The translations under genes were made by a program, and so were the position numbers. From NCBI GenBank assembly GCA_023458615.1, contig JAEWYV010000071.1, positions 1 to 7,190 on the forward strand: a DNA stretch of 7,190 bases. Reading direction: 5' to 3'. Each line of letters starts with the position of its first letter. Positions within the stretch are counted from its first letter, which is position 1. Below the pieces are notes generated by a model. The model was not told the DNA's origin. It ran no database searches and saw only the letters and a program-made list of their open reading frames with translations. Source of the stretch: Bacillota bacterium. GTDB taxonomy: Bacteria > Bacillota > Clostridia > Christensenellales > CAG-138. Shown here piece by piece: positions 1-5,379 of the stretch.

Positions 1-867
1 ACCAACGTCTCCGTCTATCCGGGCGGCGCGCGTTTCTATCAGTCTACGCATTATAAGGAGGTCAACCCCATGCCATATACGAAGAACGAACCGGTTCACG
101 ACAGCGGCCATGCGGAGACCGCCAATATTCCCGTCGCCGCCATGCGCATCGATTGCAGCGGCATGCAGTGCCCGGGTCCGATCATGAAGGTCTTCGAAAC
201 CATGAAGGAGATGAAGGACGGGCAGGTCATGGAGGTGTCCGCAAGCGACCCCGGATTTGCGCGGGATATCGTCGCCTGGGCGCGGAGAACGGGCAATACG
301 CTCTTGAGCAATGAACACCGCGGCAACGACTATGTTGCTCTTGTGAAAAAGGGCACGGGCGCGGTGGTGACGCAGCAGATTCCGCAGTCTCCGGCGGGCG
401 ATGGCAAGACCATCATCGTCTTTAGCGGCGACCTCGATCGTGTGCTCGCGAGTTTTATCATCGCCAACGGCGCGGCAGCTATGGGCAGACCGGTCACCAT
501 GTTCTTCACCTTCTGGGGACTCAATGTGCTGCGTAAGGGCAGCAAGGTGAAGGTGCAAAAGAGCTTTATCGAGGCGATGTTCGGCGGCATGATGCCGCGT
601 GGAACCGGCAAACTCAAGCTCAGCAAGCTCAATATGGGCGGCATGGGCACGGCCATGATGAAGATGGTCATGCGGCAGAAAAACGTGGACTCGCTCGAAA
701 CCCTGATTGCCAAGGCCATGAAGGCGGGCGTCAAGATCGTCGCCTGCACCATGAGCATGGACATCATGGGCATCAAGGAAGAGGAGCTCATTCCGGGCGT
801 GGAGCTCGGCGGCGTCGGGGCATATCTTGGCGACGCAGAGGAGAGCAACGTCAACTTGTTTATCTAA
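1..867 (+). CDS. C-terminal part of a rhodanese-TusA-DsrE sulfur-transfer protein (likely CoA-disulfide reductase-like FAD oxidoreductase), 5' end outside window
   Basis: The frame is open from base 1 to the stop at 865-867, giving 288 visible residues. Residues 1-18 (NVSVYPGGARFYQSTHY region) look like the last strand and helix of a rhodanese domain. Residues 47-118 form a TusA/SirA-like domain with the CPGP motif (Cys57, the expected persulfide carrier). Residues about 135-288 form a DsrE/DsrF-like domain with a conserved ACTMSMDIMG segment (Cys239) and a Met- and Gly-rich stretch before it. In clostridia this order normally follows an N-terminal FAD/NAD(P)H pyridine-nucleotide-disulfide oxidoreductase, so the gene probably encodes such a fusion acting in the cytoplasm on persulfides or CoA disulfides; that part is inference because it lies outside the window. 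An alternative is a separate 265-residue TusA-DsrE protein starting at ATG 70, which has a consensus ribosome site. A hairpin follows the stop. Confidence 0.85.
   Translation, partial: TNVSVYPGGARFYQSTHYKEVNPMPYTKNEPVHDSGHAETANIPVAAMRIDCSGMQCPGPIMKVFETMKEMKDGQVMEVSASDPGFARDIVAWARRTGNTLLSNEHRGNDYVALVKKGTGAVVTQQIPQSPAGDGKTIIVFSGDLDRVLASFIIANGAAAMGRPVTMFFTFWGLNVLRKGSKVKVQKSFIEAMFGGMMPRGTGKLKLSKLNMGGMGTAMMKMVMRQKNVDSLETLIAKAMKAGVKIVACTMSMDIMGIKEEELIPGVELGGVGAYLGDAEESNVNLFI
55..72 (+). promoter_or_regulatory. Consensus Shine-Dalgarno and ATG inside the open frame (possible internal start)
   Basis: AAGGAGGT at 55-62 matches the anti-Shine-Dalgarno sequence fully and sits 7 bases before ATG 70. It falls in the linker between the rhodanese and TusA domains and is in frame with both. 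It could start an independent TusA-DsrE protein, or it may only be the codons Lys-Glu-Val in the linker. Confidence 0.5.
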
Positions 868-885
868 TCAATACGGGATTTATAA

Positions 886-931
886 AGCGCGCCGCAGGAA
901 TGCGGCGCGCTCGCGTTTCAATTGATTTTTT
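886..931 (+). terminator. Hairpin after the TusA-DsrE gene, probable intrinsic terminator
   Basis: AGCGCGCCGC (886-895) and GCGGCGCGCT (902-911) form a perfect 10-bp, GC-rich stem with a 6-base loop, 18 bases after the stop. The nearest T-run (926-931, six Ts) begins 14 bases beyond the stem, so this is not a canonical terminator; the strong stem still argues for an end of transcription here. Confidence 0.55.
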
Positions 932-951
932 ACCATGTCTGGATGTATGAT
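922..951 (+). promoter_or_regulatory. Sigma-A-type promoter for the 142-residue protein gene
   Basis: TTGATT (922-927), 18 bases, then TATGAT (946-951). A start point near 958 would leave a leader of about 34 bases before ATG 992 and would place the upstream in-frame ATG at 935 outside the transcript. The -35 overlaps the palindrome TCAATTGA (918-925) and the T-run of the preceding hairpin. Confidence 0.45.
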
Positions 952-975
952 GAAATCAACAAATCATCTGTGCAT

Positions 976-994
976 AAGGAGAGAGAGCCATATG
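976..994 (+). promoter_or_regulatory. Ribosome site that sets the start at 992
   Basis: AAGGAG at 976-981 lies 10 bases before ATG 992. The upstream in-frame ATG at 935 has no such site, and the 19 residues it would add (Cys- and Ser-containing, no pattern) look like leader translation. Confidence 0.7.
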
Positions 995-1420
995 AAACAG
1001 GATGTATTACAGGAGATTGAATCTCAACTCACTACAATGGGAATCCGGCCCGTGCGGGGCGGACAGACCGACCTATCTGTCGATACCGAACTGATCGACG
1101 CAGGCTTCTCCACTGGAAAAAAGAAGATTCATTATGAGGCGCTCATTCTGCTGGACGAGGCGGAGAATACCGTCAAGATGTATGAAAAAACAACCGAGAC
1201 CAGCAGCGGAATCTCCTTTGGCATGAGCGGAGAAACCAGCATGCAAAGCGGCAGCACGCTCTTTCGCAAGGTGAAGAGCATCCAGTATGGTCCGGAGGGC
1301 AAGGTGTTTGAGTATAACTTTGACCTCGGCGCGATCCCAAAGTCCGTCATGGCGGCGGCCCAGGCGCATAACTGGAGGTTTAAGACCGTCATCATCAAGA
1401 AGAATGCGATGTTTCGCTAG
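992..1420 (+). CDS. Unrecognised 142-residue soluble protein
   Basis: I do not assign a family with confidence. The product has no signal peptide and no membrane segment. Residues 1-17 look helical and 27-70 alternate like beta strands (YEALILLDEAENTVKMYEKT). Residues 70-90 form a Gly/Ser/Thr/Met-rich stretch that may be a flexible loop. A basic segment (FRKVKSIQYG, 91-100) and a C-terminal helix with basic end (VIIKKNAMFR) follow. The strand-rich centre and acidic/basic alternation suggest a small compact cytoplasmic fold. I have an impression of similar unnamed proteins in clostridia, from memory only. It appears to be transcribed alone: a promoter lies just upstream, and the next gene starts 318 bases later behind its own promoter. 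Start chosen from the ribosome site at 976-981. Coding is well supported by base composition and lack of a competing frame; function unknown. Confidence 0.8.
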   Translation: MKQDVLQEIESQLTTMGIRPVRGGQTDLSVDTELIDAGFSTGKKKIHYEALILLDEAENTVKMYEKTTETSSGISFGMSGETSMQSGSTLFRKVKSIQYGPEGKVFEYNFDLGAIPKSVMAAAQAHNWRFKTVIIKKNAMFR

Positions 1421-1511
1421 CAATCAAAGCCGAGATAGCTCTATATTGATGGAGTTTCCTCCCAATACTGATGGTTGCTGCATAGCATATGAGGAATCGA
1501 AAGAAATTGAC

Positions 1512-1545
1512 TTGCATTCCATTTGCCCGTTTGTTACAATGTAAC
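1512..1545 (+). promoter_or_regulatory. Promoter-like site with a palindrome over the -10 box
   Basis: TTGCAT (1512-1517), 17 bases, then TACAAT (1535-1540). The 13-base sequence GTTACAATGTAAC (1533-1545) is a perfect inverted repeat (GTTACA / TGTAAC around one A) lying over the -10 box, as an operator would. No gene starts within the expected leader distance, so the transcript would either be a small RNA or end at the hairpin at 1593-1629. Confidence 0.4.
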
Positions 1546-1546
1546 G

Positions 1547-1629
1547 GCTGACGATTCCGTAGCATGCGGGCTGTTCAAGCGGAGCGAAAACGAAAACCAC
1601 CCCGAATGATCAATTCGCGGGCGGTTTTT
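1547..1629 (+). ncRNA. Possible small RNA of about 83 nt between promoter-like site and terminator
   Basis: The region from the predicted start point (about 7 bases after the -10 box) to the end of the terminator T-run contains no start codon with a ribosome site. Promoter, short body and terminator hairpin is the usual layout of a bacterial small RNA. I recognise no known RNA family. It could equally be a 3' untranslated end of the preceding gene or an attenuated leader of the PH-domain gene. Confidence 0.25.
1593..1629 (+). terminator. Intrinsic terminator upstream of the PH-domain gene
   Basis: The 5' arm 1593-1607 (AAAACCACCCCGAAT) pairs with 1613-1628, with one A-C mismatch (1599/1622), one bulged C (1618) and loop GATCA. 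The T-run at 1625-1629 is partly in the stem. On the opposite strand the stem is followed by TTTTCGTTTT, so it could work both ways. Confidence 0.65.
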
Positions 1630-1700
1630 ACGTTTTGGGAGACGAATTTGGATCGAGTGTAAGTACGTCACAAGATTCGCTATTCAGCAGCAGCGCAGTA

Positions 1701-1732
1701 TGGTATAATTCCACCATCAAATATACGGAGGT
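1701..1732 (+). promoter_or_regulatory. Extended -10 promoter and ribosome site of the PH-domain gene
   Basis: TGGTATAAT at 1701-1709 is an extended -10 element (TGn + TATAAT). No good -35 box lies 16-18 bases upstream, as is common when the extended -10 is present. GGAGGT at 1727-1732 lies 6 bases before ATG 1739. Confidence 0.6.
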
Positions 1733-1738
1733 CGTACT

Positions 1739-2119
1739 ATGGCAGACGTCGTTTGGAAGGATCGCAAACGCATTATCTTCGGCTTGCCTTGGACGTTTAC
1801 GCGATACTCGCTGACGGAGGAAAAGCTGATCATCGATACAGGGTTCATCAGCCGCAAGGAGGATGAAATTCGCCTCTATCGTGTTCTGGATATCACCTTG
1901 CAGCGACCGCTGCACCAGCGTATCTGGGGATTGGGGTCCATTCGCCTGAATACGGCGGATAAAACATCTCCGGAGGTGGAGATCAAGCGCATCAAAAACG
2001 CGAAAAAGGTCAAAGAGATGCTTTCGGACATGGTAGAGCATGAACGCGACGAGAAGCGCATCGGCGCGCGCGAGTTCATGGGCTATGGAGACAATGACGA
2101 CGTGGATCACGTCAACTAA
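1739..2119 (+). CDS. Small PH-domain protein (bPH2/DUF304, YdbS-like)
   Basis: The 126-residue product is one bacterial pleckstrin-homology domain. Residues 11-40 (RIIFGLPWTFTRYSLTEEKL onward) form the first strands, EIRLYRVLDITL (43-54) is the central signature, QRIWGLGSIRL (60-70) and the TAD segment (72-74) give the next strands, and IKNAKKVKEMLSDMVEHERD (84-103) gives the closing helix. Many YdbS/YdbT proteins carry membrane helices next to this domain; this one has none, so it should be a soluble stand-alone domain. The tail (104-126) is charged and ends in an acidic GDNDDVDHVN stretch. Bacterial PH domains are thought to mediate protein assembly or envelope-stress functions; no specific partner can be read here. 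It is a single-gene unit, with its own promoter before it and a strong terminator 19 bases after the stop. Confidence 0.85.
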   Translation: MADVVWKDRKRIIFGLPWTFTRYSLTEEKLIIDTGFISRKEDEIRLYRVLDITLQRPLHQRIWGLGSIRLNTADKTSPEVEIKRIKNAKKVKEMLSDMVEHERDEKRIGAREFMGYGDNDDVDHVN

Positions 2120-2138
2120 ACGGAAGTACCAAATCATA

Positions 2139-2170
2139 GGGTAGACGCGAAGCGGCGTTTACCCTTTTTT
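2139..2170 (+). terminator. Strong intrinsic terminator after the PH-domain gene
   Basis: GGGTAGACGC (2139-2148) pairs with GCGTTTACCC (2155-2164) with one G-T pair and a 6-base loop, followed directly by six Ts (2165-2170). It begins 20 bases after the stop at 2119. Confidence 0.92.
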
Positions 2171-2172
2171 GT

Positions 2173-2202
2173 ATCAATTGATCTAAGCAACATACTGTTG
2201 CT
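2173..2202 (+). promoter_or_regulatory. Two palindromes upstream of the DUF5058 promoter, candidate operators
   Basis: ATCAATTGAT (2173-2182) is a perfect 10-base palindrome. AGCAACA-TAC-TGTTGCT (2186-2202) is a perfect 7-bp inverted repeat with a 3-base centre. Neither is followed by a T-run, so a regulator-binding role is more likely than termination. No regulator gene is present in the window. Confidence 0.35.
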
Positions 2203-2222
2203 ATCTCAACACAAAAATCACG

Positions 2223-2256
2223 ATTCAATTGAATAATCATGCAATTCTGGTATAAT
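2223..2256 (+). promoter_or_regulatory. Promoter of the DUF5058 / membrane protein / M20 peptidase unit
   Basis: TTGAAT (2229-2234), 16 bases, then TATAAT (2251-2256), with TGG just before the -10, giving an extended -10 identical to that at 1701-1709. The -35 lies inside the perfect 12-base palindrome ATTCAATTGAAT (2223-2234), which could serve as an operator. Expected start point is near 2263, about 55 bases before ATG 2318. Confidence 0.65.
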
Positions 2257-2303
2257 AACTTCATATATGATTTTCCGAATGGGAAGCATTTGGGAATCAT
2301 CTG

Positions 2304-2320
2304 AAGGGAGAAACGGGATG
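2304..2320 (+). promoter_or_regulatory. Ribosome site that sets the start of the DUF5058 gene at 2318
   Basis: AAGGGAG at 2304-2310 lies 7 bases before ATG 2318. The in-frame ATG at 2267 lies almost at the predicted transcript start with no ribosome site, and would add 17 polar residues not expected before the first membrane helix. Confidence 0.75.
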
Positions 2321-3052
2321 GAATTTAACGCAAACAGCGGATTCATGTATGCGGTTGTTTCGATTGTCATCGCATTTGTGATTCTGCAATCCGTCGTATT
2401 CTTAGCAAAGGCGTGGAAGCGTGGTTTGCAGCTGGGCATGGAAAAAAAGGCCCTGCTCAAGACCGTCAGCACCTCGGCAATTTTCTCTATCGCGCCTGCG
2501 GTGGCAATTTTGCTCGGCGTCATCGCGCTGAGCAAGGCGCTCGGCTTTCCGCTCCCCTGGCTGCGGCTTTCGGTCATCGGTTCGCTGACCTATGAGACGA
2601 CGGCGGCAGCGGCGGCGGCAAACGCGGTTGGGTCTTCGCTTTCCGAGACCATTACCGATCCAAAGATCTTTGCAACCATCGCGTGGGTGATGACGCTTGG
2701 CATCATTCCGGGTTTGGTTCTCGTTCCGCTGCTGAGCAAAAAAATTGAAAACGGCGTTTCCAACATCAAAACCAAGGACTCCAAATGGGGAGAAATTTTT
2801 CTCTCTGGGCTGTTCCTCGGCATGATCTCCGCGTTTCTTGGCCTTGTGTTCGCGCATGTGCATGAGGGGCTTGTGGGCTGGATTCCCGTGTTTGTGCTGC
2901 TTGCCAGCGCGCTGTTAATGATCATCTGTGGCCTGATTCGCAAGGTCTTTCAAGCGAGATGGATAGAGGATTACGCGCTGCCGATCAGCCTCTTGGGCGG
3001 TATGGCGCTGTCGATTCCGATCACATCGCTCGTTCAGTCCATCATCGGTTGA
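2318..3052 (+). CDS. DUF5058 family multi-pass membrane protein (putative transporter subunit)
   Basis: The 244-residue product is mostly hydrophobic. Likely membrane segments are at about 10-31, 49-72, 117-139, 158-180, 185-207 and 218-240. An Ala-rich segment at 81-106 (SLTYETTAAAAAANAVGSS) may be a further or re-entrant helix lining a path. A charged loop (KKIENGVSNIKTKDSKWGE, 141-159) separates the halves. The N-terminal half, with FVILQSVVFLAKAWKRGLQLGM and the WLRLSVIGSLTYE segment, resembles DUF5058 proteins as I remember them; this family has no established function. The next gene encodes a second membrane protein and starts 19 bases after this stop, so the two are almost certainly co-transcribed and may form one complex. 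A membrane-anchored peptidase gene follows. Transporter role is inferred from topology and context only. Start at 2318 rests on the ribosome site at 2304-2310. Confidence 0.85.
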   Translation: MEFNANSGFMYAVVSIVIAFVILQSVVFLAKAWKRGLQLGMEKKALLKTVSTSAIFSIAPAVAILLGVIALSKALGFPLPWLRLSVIGSLTYETTAAAAAANAVGSSLSETITDPKIFATIAWVMTLGIIPGLVLVPLLSKKIENGVSNIKTKDSKWGEIFLSGLFLGMISAFLGLVFAHVHEGLVGWIPVFVLLASALLMIICGLIRKVFQARWIEDYALPISLLGGMALSIPITSLVQSIIG

Positions 3053-3071
3053 GAAAGGGGAGAAGACGCAT

Positions 3072-3734
3072 ATGAAACAAGAACTAAGTTACCGCGATAG
3101 TGTACACCGTATGGGCAGAGTTTGGATTCTCGGTGCGCTGGCGATGCTTGTCGCCGTGCCGGTTGCAATCTGCATCTACTATAGCGCCTGGCCTCCCGTT
3201 GGCGGCGTGATGAAGGGGTTTTTAAGCGTCGCGCCGATCTTCTGGACGGTCGGTGTGATCGAGGTGTTCACCTACGTGCCAATGCTCGGCACGGGTGGTT
3301 CCTATCTCGGGTTTGTAACAGGTAATCTTGCAAACCTCAAGGTGCCCTGTGCATTAAACGCAATGGATCGTGCGGGCGTCTCCGCAAGCAGTGAGGAGGG
3401 CGAGGTCGTCTCCACCATAGCAATTGCGACGAGCTCCATTGTCACCACGGTGATCATCGCCGCGGGCGTGCTGCTGCTCTCCCAGATTGCGCCGTTTCTT
3501 GCGAGCCAGACGCTCAAACCCGCCTTTGACAACATCCTGCCCGCGCTCTTTGGCGCGCTGGGTGTGGTGTTCGTTTCCAAGAACTGGAAGATCGCGGTTG
3601 CGCCAATCGTGGTGATGGTTGCGCTGTTTCTCTTCGTACCGTCGCTGGCGAGCGCGGTTGGGATTCTGGTTCCCGTCGGTGCGCTGATCGCGATTGGTGC
3701 CGCGCGCGTTCTTTATAAAAAGAATCTACTTTGA
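3072..3734 (+). CDS. Multi-pass membrane protein, partner of the DUF5058 protein
   Basis: The 220-residue product has a short basic cytoplasmic N-terminus (MKQELSYRDSVHRMGR) and likely membrane segments at about 17-38, 46-70, 112-138, 148-168, 171-190 and 192-213. Between the second and third segments is a distinctive Gly-rich stretch, GTGGSYLGFVTGNLANLKVP (73-92), then a Cys-Ala pair and an acidic loop (ASSEEGEVVS), the sort of polar, Gly-rich motif often found at a substrate path. I recall similar unnamed proteins encoded next to DUF5058 genes in clostridia, which supports a two-subunit complex; this is memory, not a search. The ribosome site AGGGGAG (3056-3062) lies 9 bases before ATG 3072. 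There is no clear terminator after it, so transcription may continue through 116 bases into the peptidase gene. Confidence 0.85.
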   Translation: MKQELSYRDSVHRMGRVWILGALAMLVAVPVAICIYYSAWPPVGGVMKGFLSVAPIFWTVGVIEVFTYVPMLGTGGSYLGFVTGNLANLKVPCALNAMDRAGVSASSEEGEVVSTIAIATSSIVTTVIIAAGVLLLSQIAPFLASQTLKPAFDNILPALFGALGVVFVSKNWKIAVAPIVVMVALFLFVPSLASAVGILVPVGALIAIGAARVLYKKNLL

Positions 3735-3772
3735 TTCACAAAAGCCGAAATTCATCCGATCATTAGGGGATT

Positions 3773-3797
3773 TCGGTAGTATACTATCGGTAGTATA
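3773..3797 (+). repeat. Two direct copies of TCGGTAGTATA, candidate regulator site before the M20 gene
   Basis: TCGGTAGTATA occurs at 3773-3783 and 3787-3797 (14-base period). The first copy continues into the palindrome TAGTATACTA (3777-3786), which contains a possible -10 box TATACT (3780-3785) without a clear -35. It lies 54 bases before the peptidase start. Confidence 0.4.
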
Positions 3798-3850
3798 TGG
3801 ATCAAAAATGTTGCGCCCCGATTCGGGGAAAGCAAGGGAGGATTTAGGAC

Positions 3851-5290
3851 ATGACCTATTTCTGGCTCGCGTTATGCGCGCTGATTGTTGCGTTTCTCGC
3901 GGTGATTGTCATTCGGGCACTGCTGTTCAGGCCAAAGGTGACTGCAAAGGTTGCGGCCAGCGAAGCCGTTGTGGACGAGCAGGCGGCGATCGATCACCTT
4001 TCTGAGATGATTCGCTGCAAAACGATTTCCTATTATGAGGATGAGCGGATTGACAAGGCGGAGTTTGCAAAATTCCGCGCGTTGCTCAAAAAGTTCTATC
4101 CGACGGTGTTTGAAAAATGCACCTATGAAGAACTCGGCGTAAGCGGCGTGCTCTTTTCCCTGAAGGGAAAGAGCGCGGAGAAACCCGCCGTGTTCATGTC
4201 GCATTACGATGTGGTGCCCGTCAACGAGGAGCAGTGGACAAAGCCTGCGTTTGACGGCTTGGTGGAAAACGGCGTTCTCTGGGGACGCGGCACGCTGGAC
4301 ACGAAGACCACATTGCTTGGCACCCTGGAGGCGGCGGAGACGCTGCTCAAGGGCGGCTTCGTGCCGGAAAACGACATGTATTTTGCCTTTGCGGGGGACG
4401 AAGAGGTCGCGGGCAAATCGCAACCTGTCATCGTGGAAACCCTGCGTGCGCGCGGCATTTCGCCCGCCATCGTGGTGGACGAGGGCGGCGCGGTGGTTCA
4501 GGGGATATTCCCCGGCGTTCAGCAACCCTGCGCGCTGGTCGGCATTGCGGAAAAGGGGCTCATGGACGCGCAGTTTGTCATTGAGGGTGCGGGCGGACAC
4601 GCCTCGTCGCCGCCGCCGCACACCGGCATCGGCAGGCTTGCCCGTGCGGTGGTGCGCATTGAGAACAAGCCGTTTCCGGTGACGCTGACAAAGCCCGTTG
4701 CGGAGATGTTTGATACGCTCGGGCGTAAGTCTTCGTTCGCCTATAAACTCATATTCGCAAACCTCTGGTGCTTCCTGCCGCTGTTGGATGCGATGTGCAA
4801 AAAATCCGGCGGCGAACTCAACGCCATGATGCGCACCACCTGCGCGTTTACCATGGCGGAGGGGAGCAAGGCCAGCAATGTGCTGCCGCCGCGGGCAAGA
4901 ATGGTTGCAAACCTGCGTCTCATCAGCGGCGAAAGCTGCGAGGGGACACTCGCTTCCCTCAAGGGAAGGCTCGATGATGCGGGCATTCAGGCGAGCATCA
5001 TGCACGGAACCGATCCGAGCAAGATTTCCGAAACCAAGGGCTATGGTTGGGAGAAGCTCACTGCGGCGATCGCCGCAACCTGGCCGGATACGGAGATTTC
5101 GCCGTATCTGATGTTTGCCGCATCCGATTCGCGGCATTACTGCGCGATTTCGGACTATGTTTACCGCTTCTCCGCGATGGAGCTGACCAAAGAGGAGCGC
5201 GGCGGCATTCACGGACACGACGAGCGCATCCCAACGGCGAAGGTTGCCAAAACCGTGCAGTTCTATCTGCGGCTGCTAAGAAGCCTGTAA
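3851..5290 (+). CDS. Membrane-anchored M20 family metallopeptidase (PM20D1/CPS1-like carboxypeptidase or amidohydrolase)
   Basis: The 479-residue product begins with one hydrophobic helix (4-26) flanked on its C-side by Arg22, Arg27 and Lys29, then carries an M20 di-zinc hydrolase. Visible active-site residues are His118 and Asp120 (MSHYDVVPV), Asp150 (GRGTLDTK), Glu184-Glu185 (GDEEVAGKS), Asp210 (VVDEGG) and His454 (GGIHGHDER). All five expected metal ligands and both catalytic acids are therefore present. His250 (GGHASSPPP) marks the dimerisation-domain segment. The length and motifs fit the PM20D1/yeast CPS1 branch, whose members cleave peptides or N-acyl amino acids. With no basic residues before the helix, the positive-inside rule puts the catalytic domain in the cytoplasm rather than secreting it. 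GGGAGG (3836-3841) lies 9 bases before the ATG. The gene follows two membrane-protein genes and ends at a bidirectional terminator, which suggests it processes what they transport. Confidence 0.92.
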   Translation: MTYFWLALCALIVAFLAVIVIRALLFRPKVTAKVAASEAVVDEQAAIDHLSEMIRCKTISYYEDERIDKAEFAKFRALLKKFYPTVFEKCTYEELGVSGVLFSLKGKSAEKPAVFMSHYDVVPVNEEQWTKPAFDGLVENGVLWGRGTLDTKTTLLGTLEAAETLLKGGFVPENDMYFAFAGDEEVAGKSQPVIVETLRARGISPAIVVDEGGAVVQGIFPGVQQPCALVGIAEKGLMDAQFVIEGAGGHASSPPPHTGIGRLARAVVRIENKPFPVTLTKPVAEMFDTLGRKSSFAYKLIFANLWCFLPLLDAMCKKSGGELNAMMRTTCAFTMAEGSKASNVLPPRARMVANLRLISGESCEGTLASLKGRLDDAGIQASIMHGTDPSKISETKGYGWEKLTAAIAATWPDTEISPYLMFAASDSRHYCAISDYVYRFSAMELTKEERGGIHGHDERIPTAKVAKTVQFYLRLLRSL

Positions 5291-5297
5291 AGGGAGT

Positions 5298-5341
5298 AAA
5301 AATGGAGAGCTGGTTGCGTAGCAACCAGCTCTCTTGTTCTT
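5298..5341 (+). terminator. Bidirectional terminator between the peptidase and the convergent genes
   Basis: GAGAGCTGGTTGC (5305-5317) and GCAACCAGCTCTC (5321-5333) form a perfect 13-bp stem with loop GTA. It is followed on this strand by TTGTTCTT (5334-5341), and on the opposite strand by five Ts (bases 5302-5298). It begins 15 bases after the peptidase stop. Confidence 0.85.
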
Positions 5342-5379
5342 ATAAGATTCGGAAAAAGCAACGAGGGGAATATTGAGTT

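Larger units (their letters stand above)
1421..1738 (+). other. 318-base intergenic region without a convincing protein gene
   Basis: From 1421 to about 1505 I see nothing recognisable. From 1507 to 1545 there is a promoter-like segment with a palindrome, then about 50 bases of unassigned sequence, a terminator hairpin (1593-1629), another about 70 unassigned bases, and the promoter and ribosome site of the next gene (1701-1732). Small frames here (for example ATG 1489, 20 codons) lack ribosome sites. Confidence 0.6.

Noticed and set aside
330..854. Minus-strand open frame opposite the TusA-DsrE gene
   Set aside because: Ser/Met/Pro-rich product with no motif, fully antisense to a gene with conserved domains.
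55..867. Treating ATG 70 as the certain gene start
   Set aside because: The frame is open to the window edge and the upstream residues look like a rhodanese end, so a continuing fusion is more likely; the internal start is kept as a hypothesis.
935..991. Earlier in-frame ATG at 935 as start of the 142-residue protein
   Set aside because: It lies upstream of the predicted -10 box and has no ribosome site, whereas ATG 992 has AAGGAG 10 bases upstream.
1287..1544. 85-codon plus-strand frame overlapping the end of the 142-residue gene
   Set aside because: Its first half is an Arg/Ser-rich shifted reading of the upstream gene; it has no ribosome site at its ATG and ends in the promoter-like palindrome.
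1489..1551. 20-codon frame (MRNRKKLTCIPFARLLQCNG)
   Set aside because: Basic then hydrophobic, like a small peptide, but no ribosome site upstream and it overlaps the promoter-like segment.
1628..2137. Open frame of 169 codons on the minus strand opposite the PH-domain gene
   Set aside because: It runs through the plus-strand promoter and ribosome site, has no ribosome site of its own, and shows no domain; the plus-strand PH domain is clear.
3745..3776. CCGAAAT/ATTTCGG arms as a terminator after the second membrane-protein gene
   Set aside because: Only 7 bp with an 18-base loop and no T-run; insufficient for an intrinsic terminator.
3872..5218. Open frame of 448 codons on the minus strand opposite the M20 peptidase
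   Set aside because: The plus-strand frame has all M20 motifs and a ribosome site. The antisense product is Arg/His-rich with no recognisable domain, as expected from GC-rich third positions opposite a real gene.
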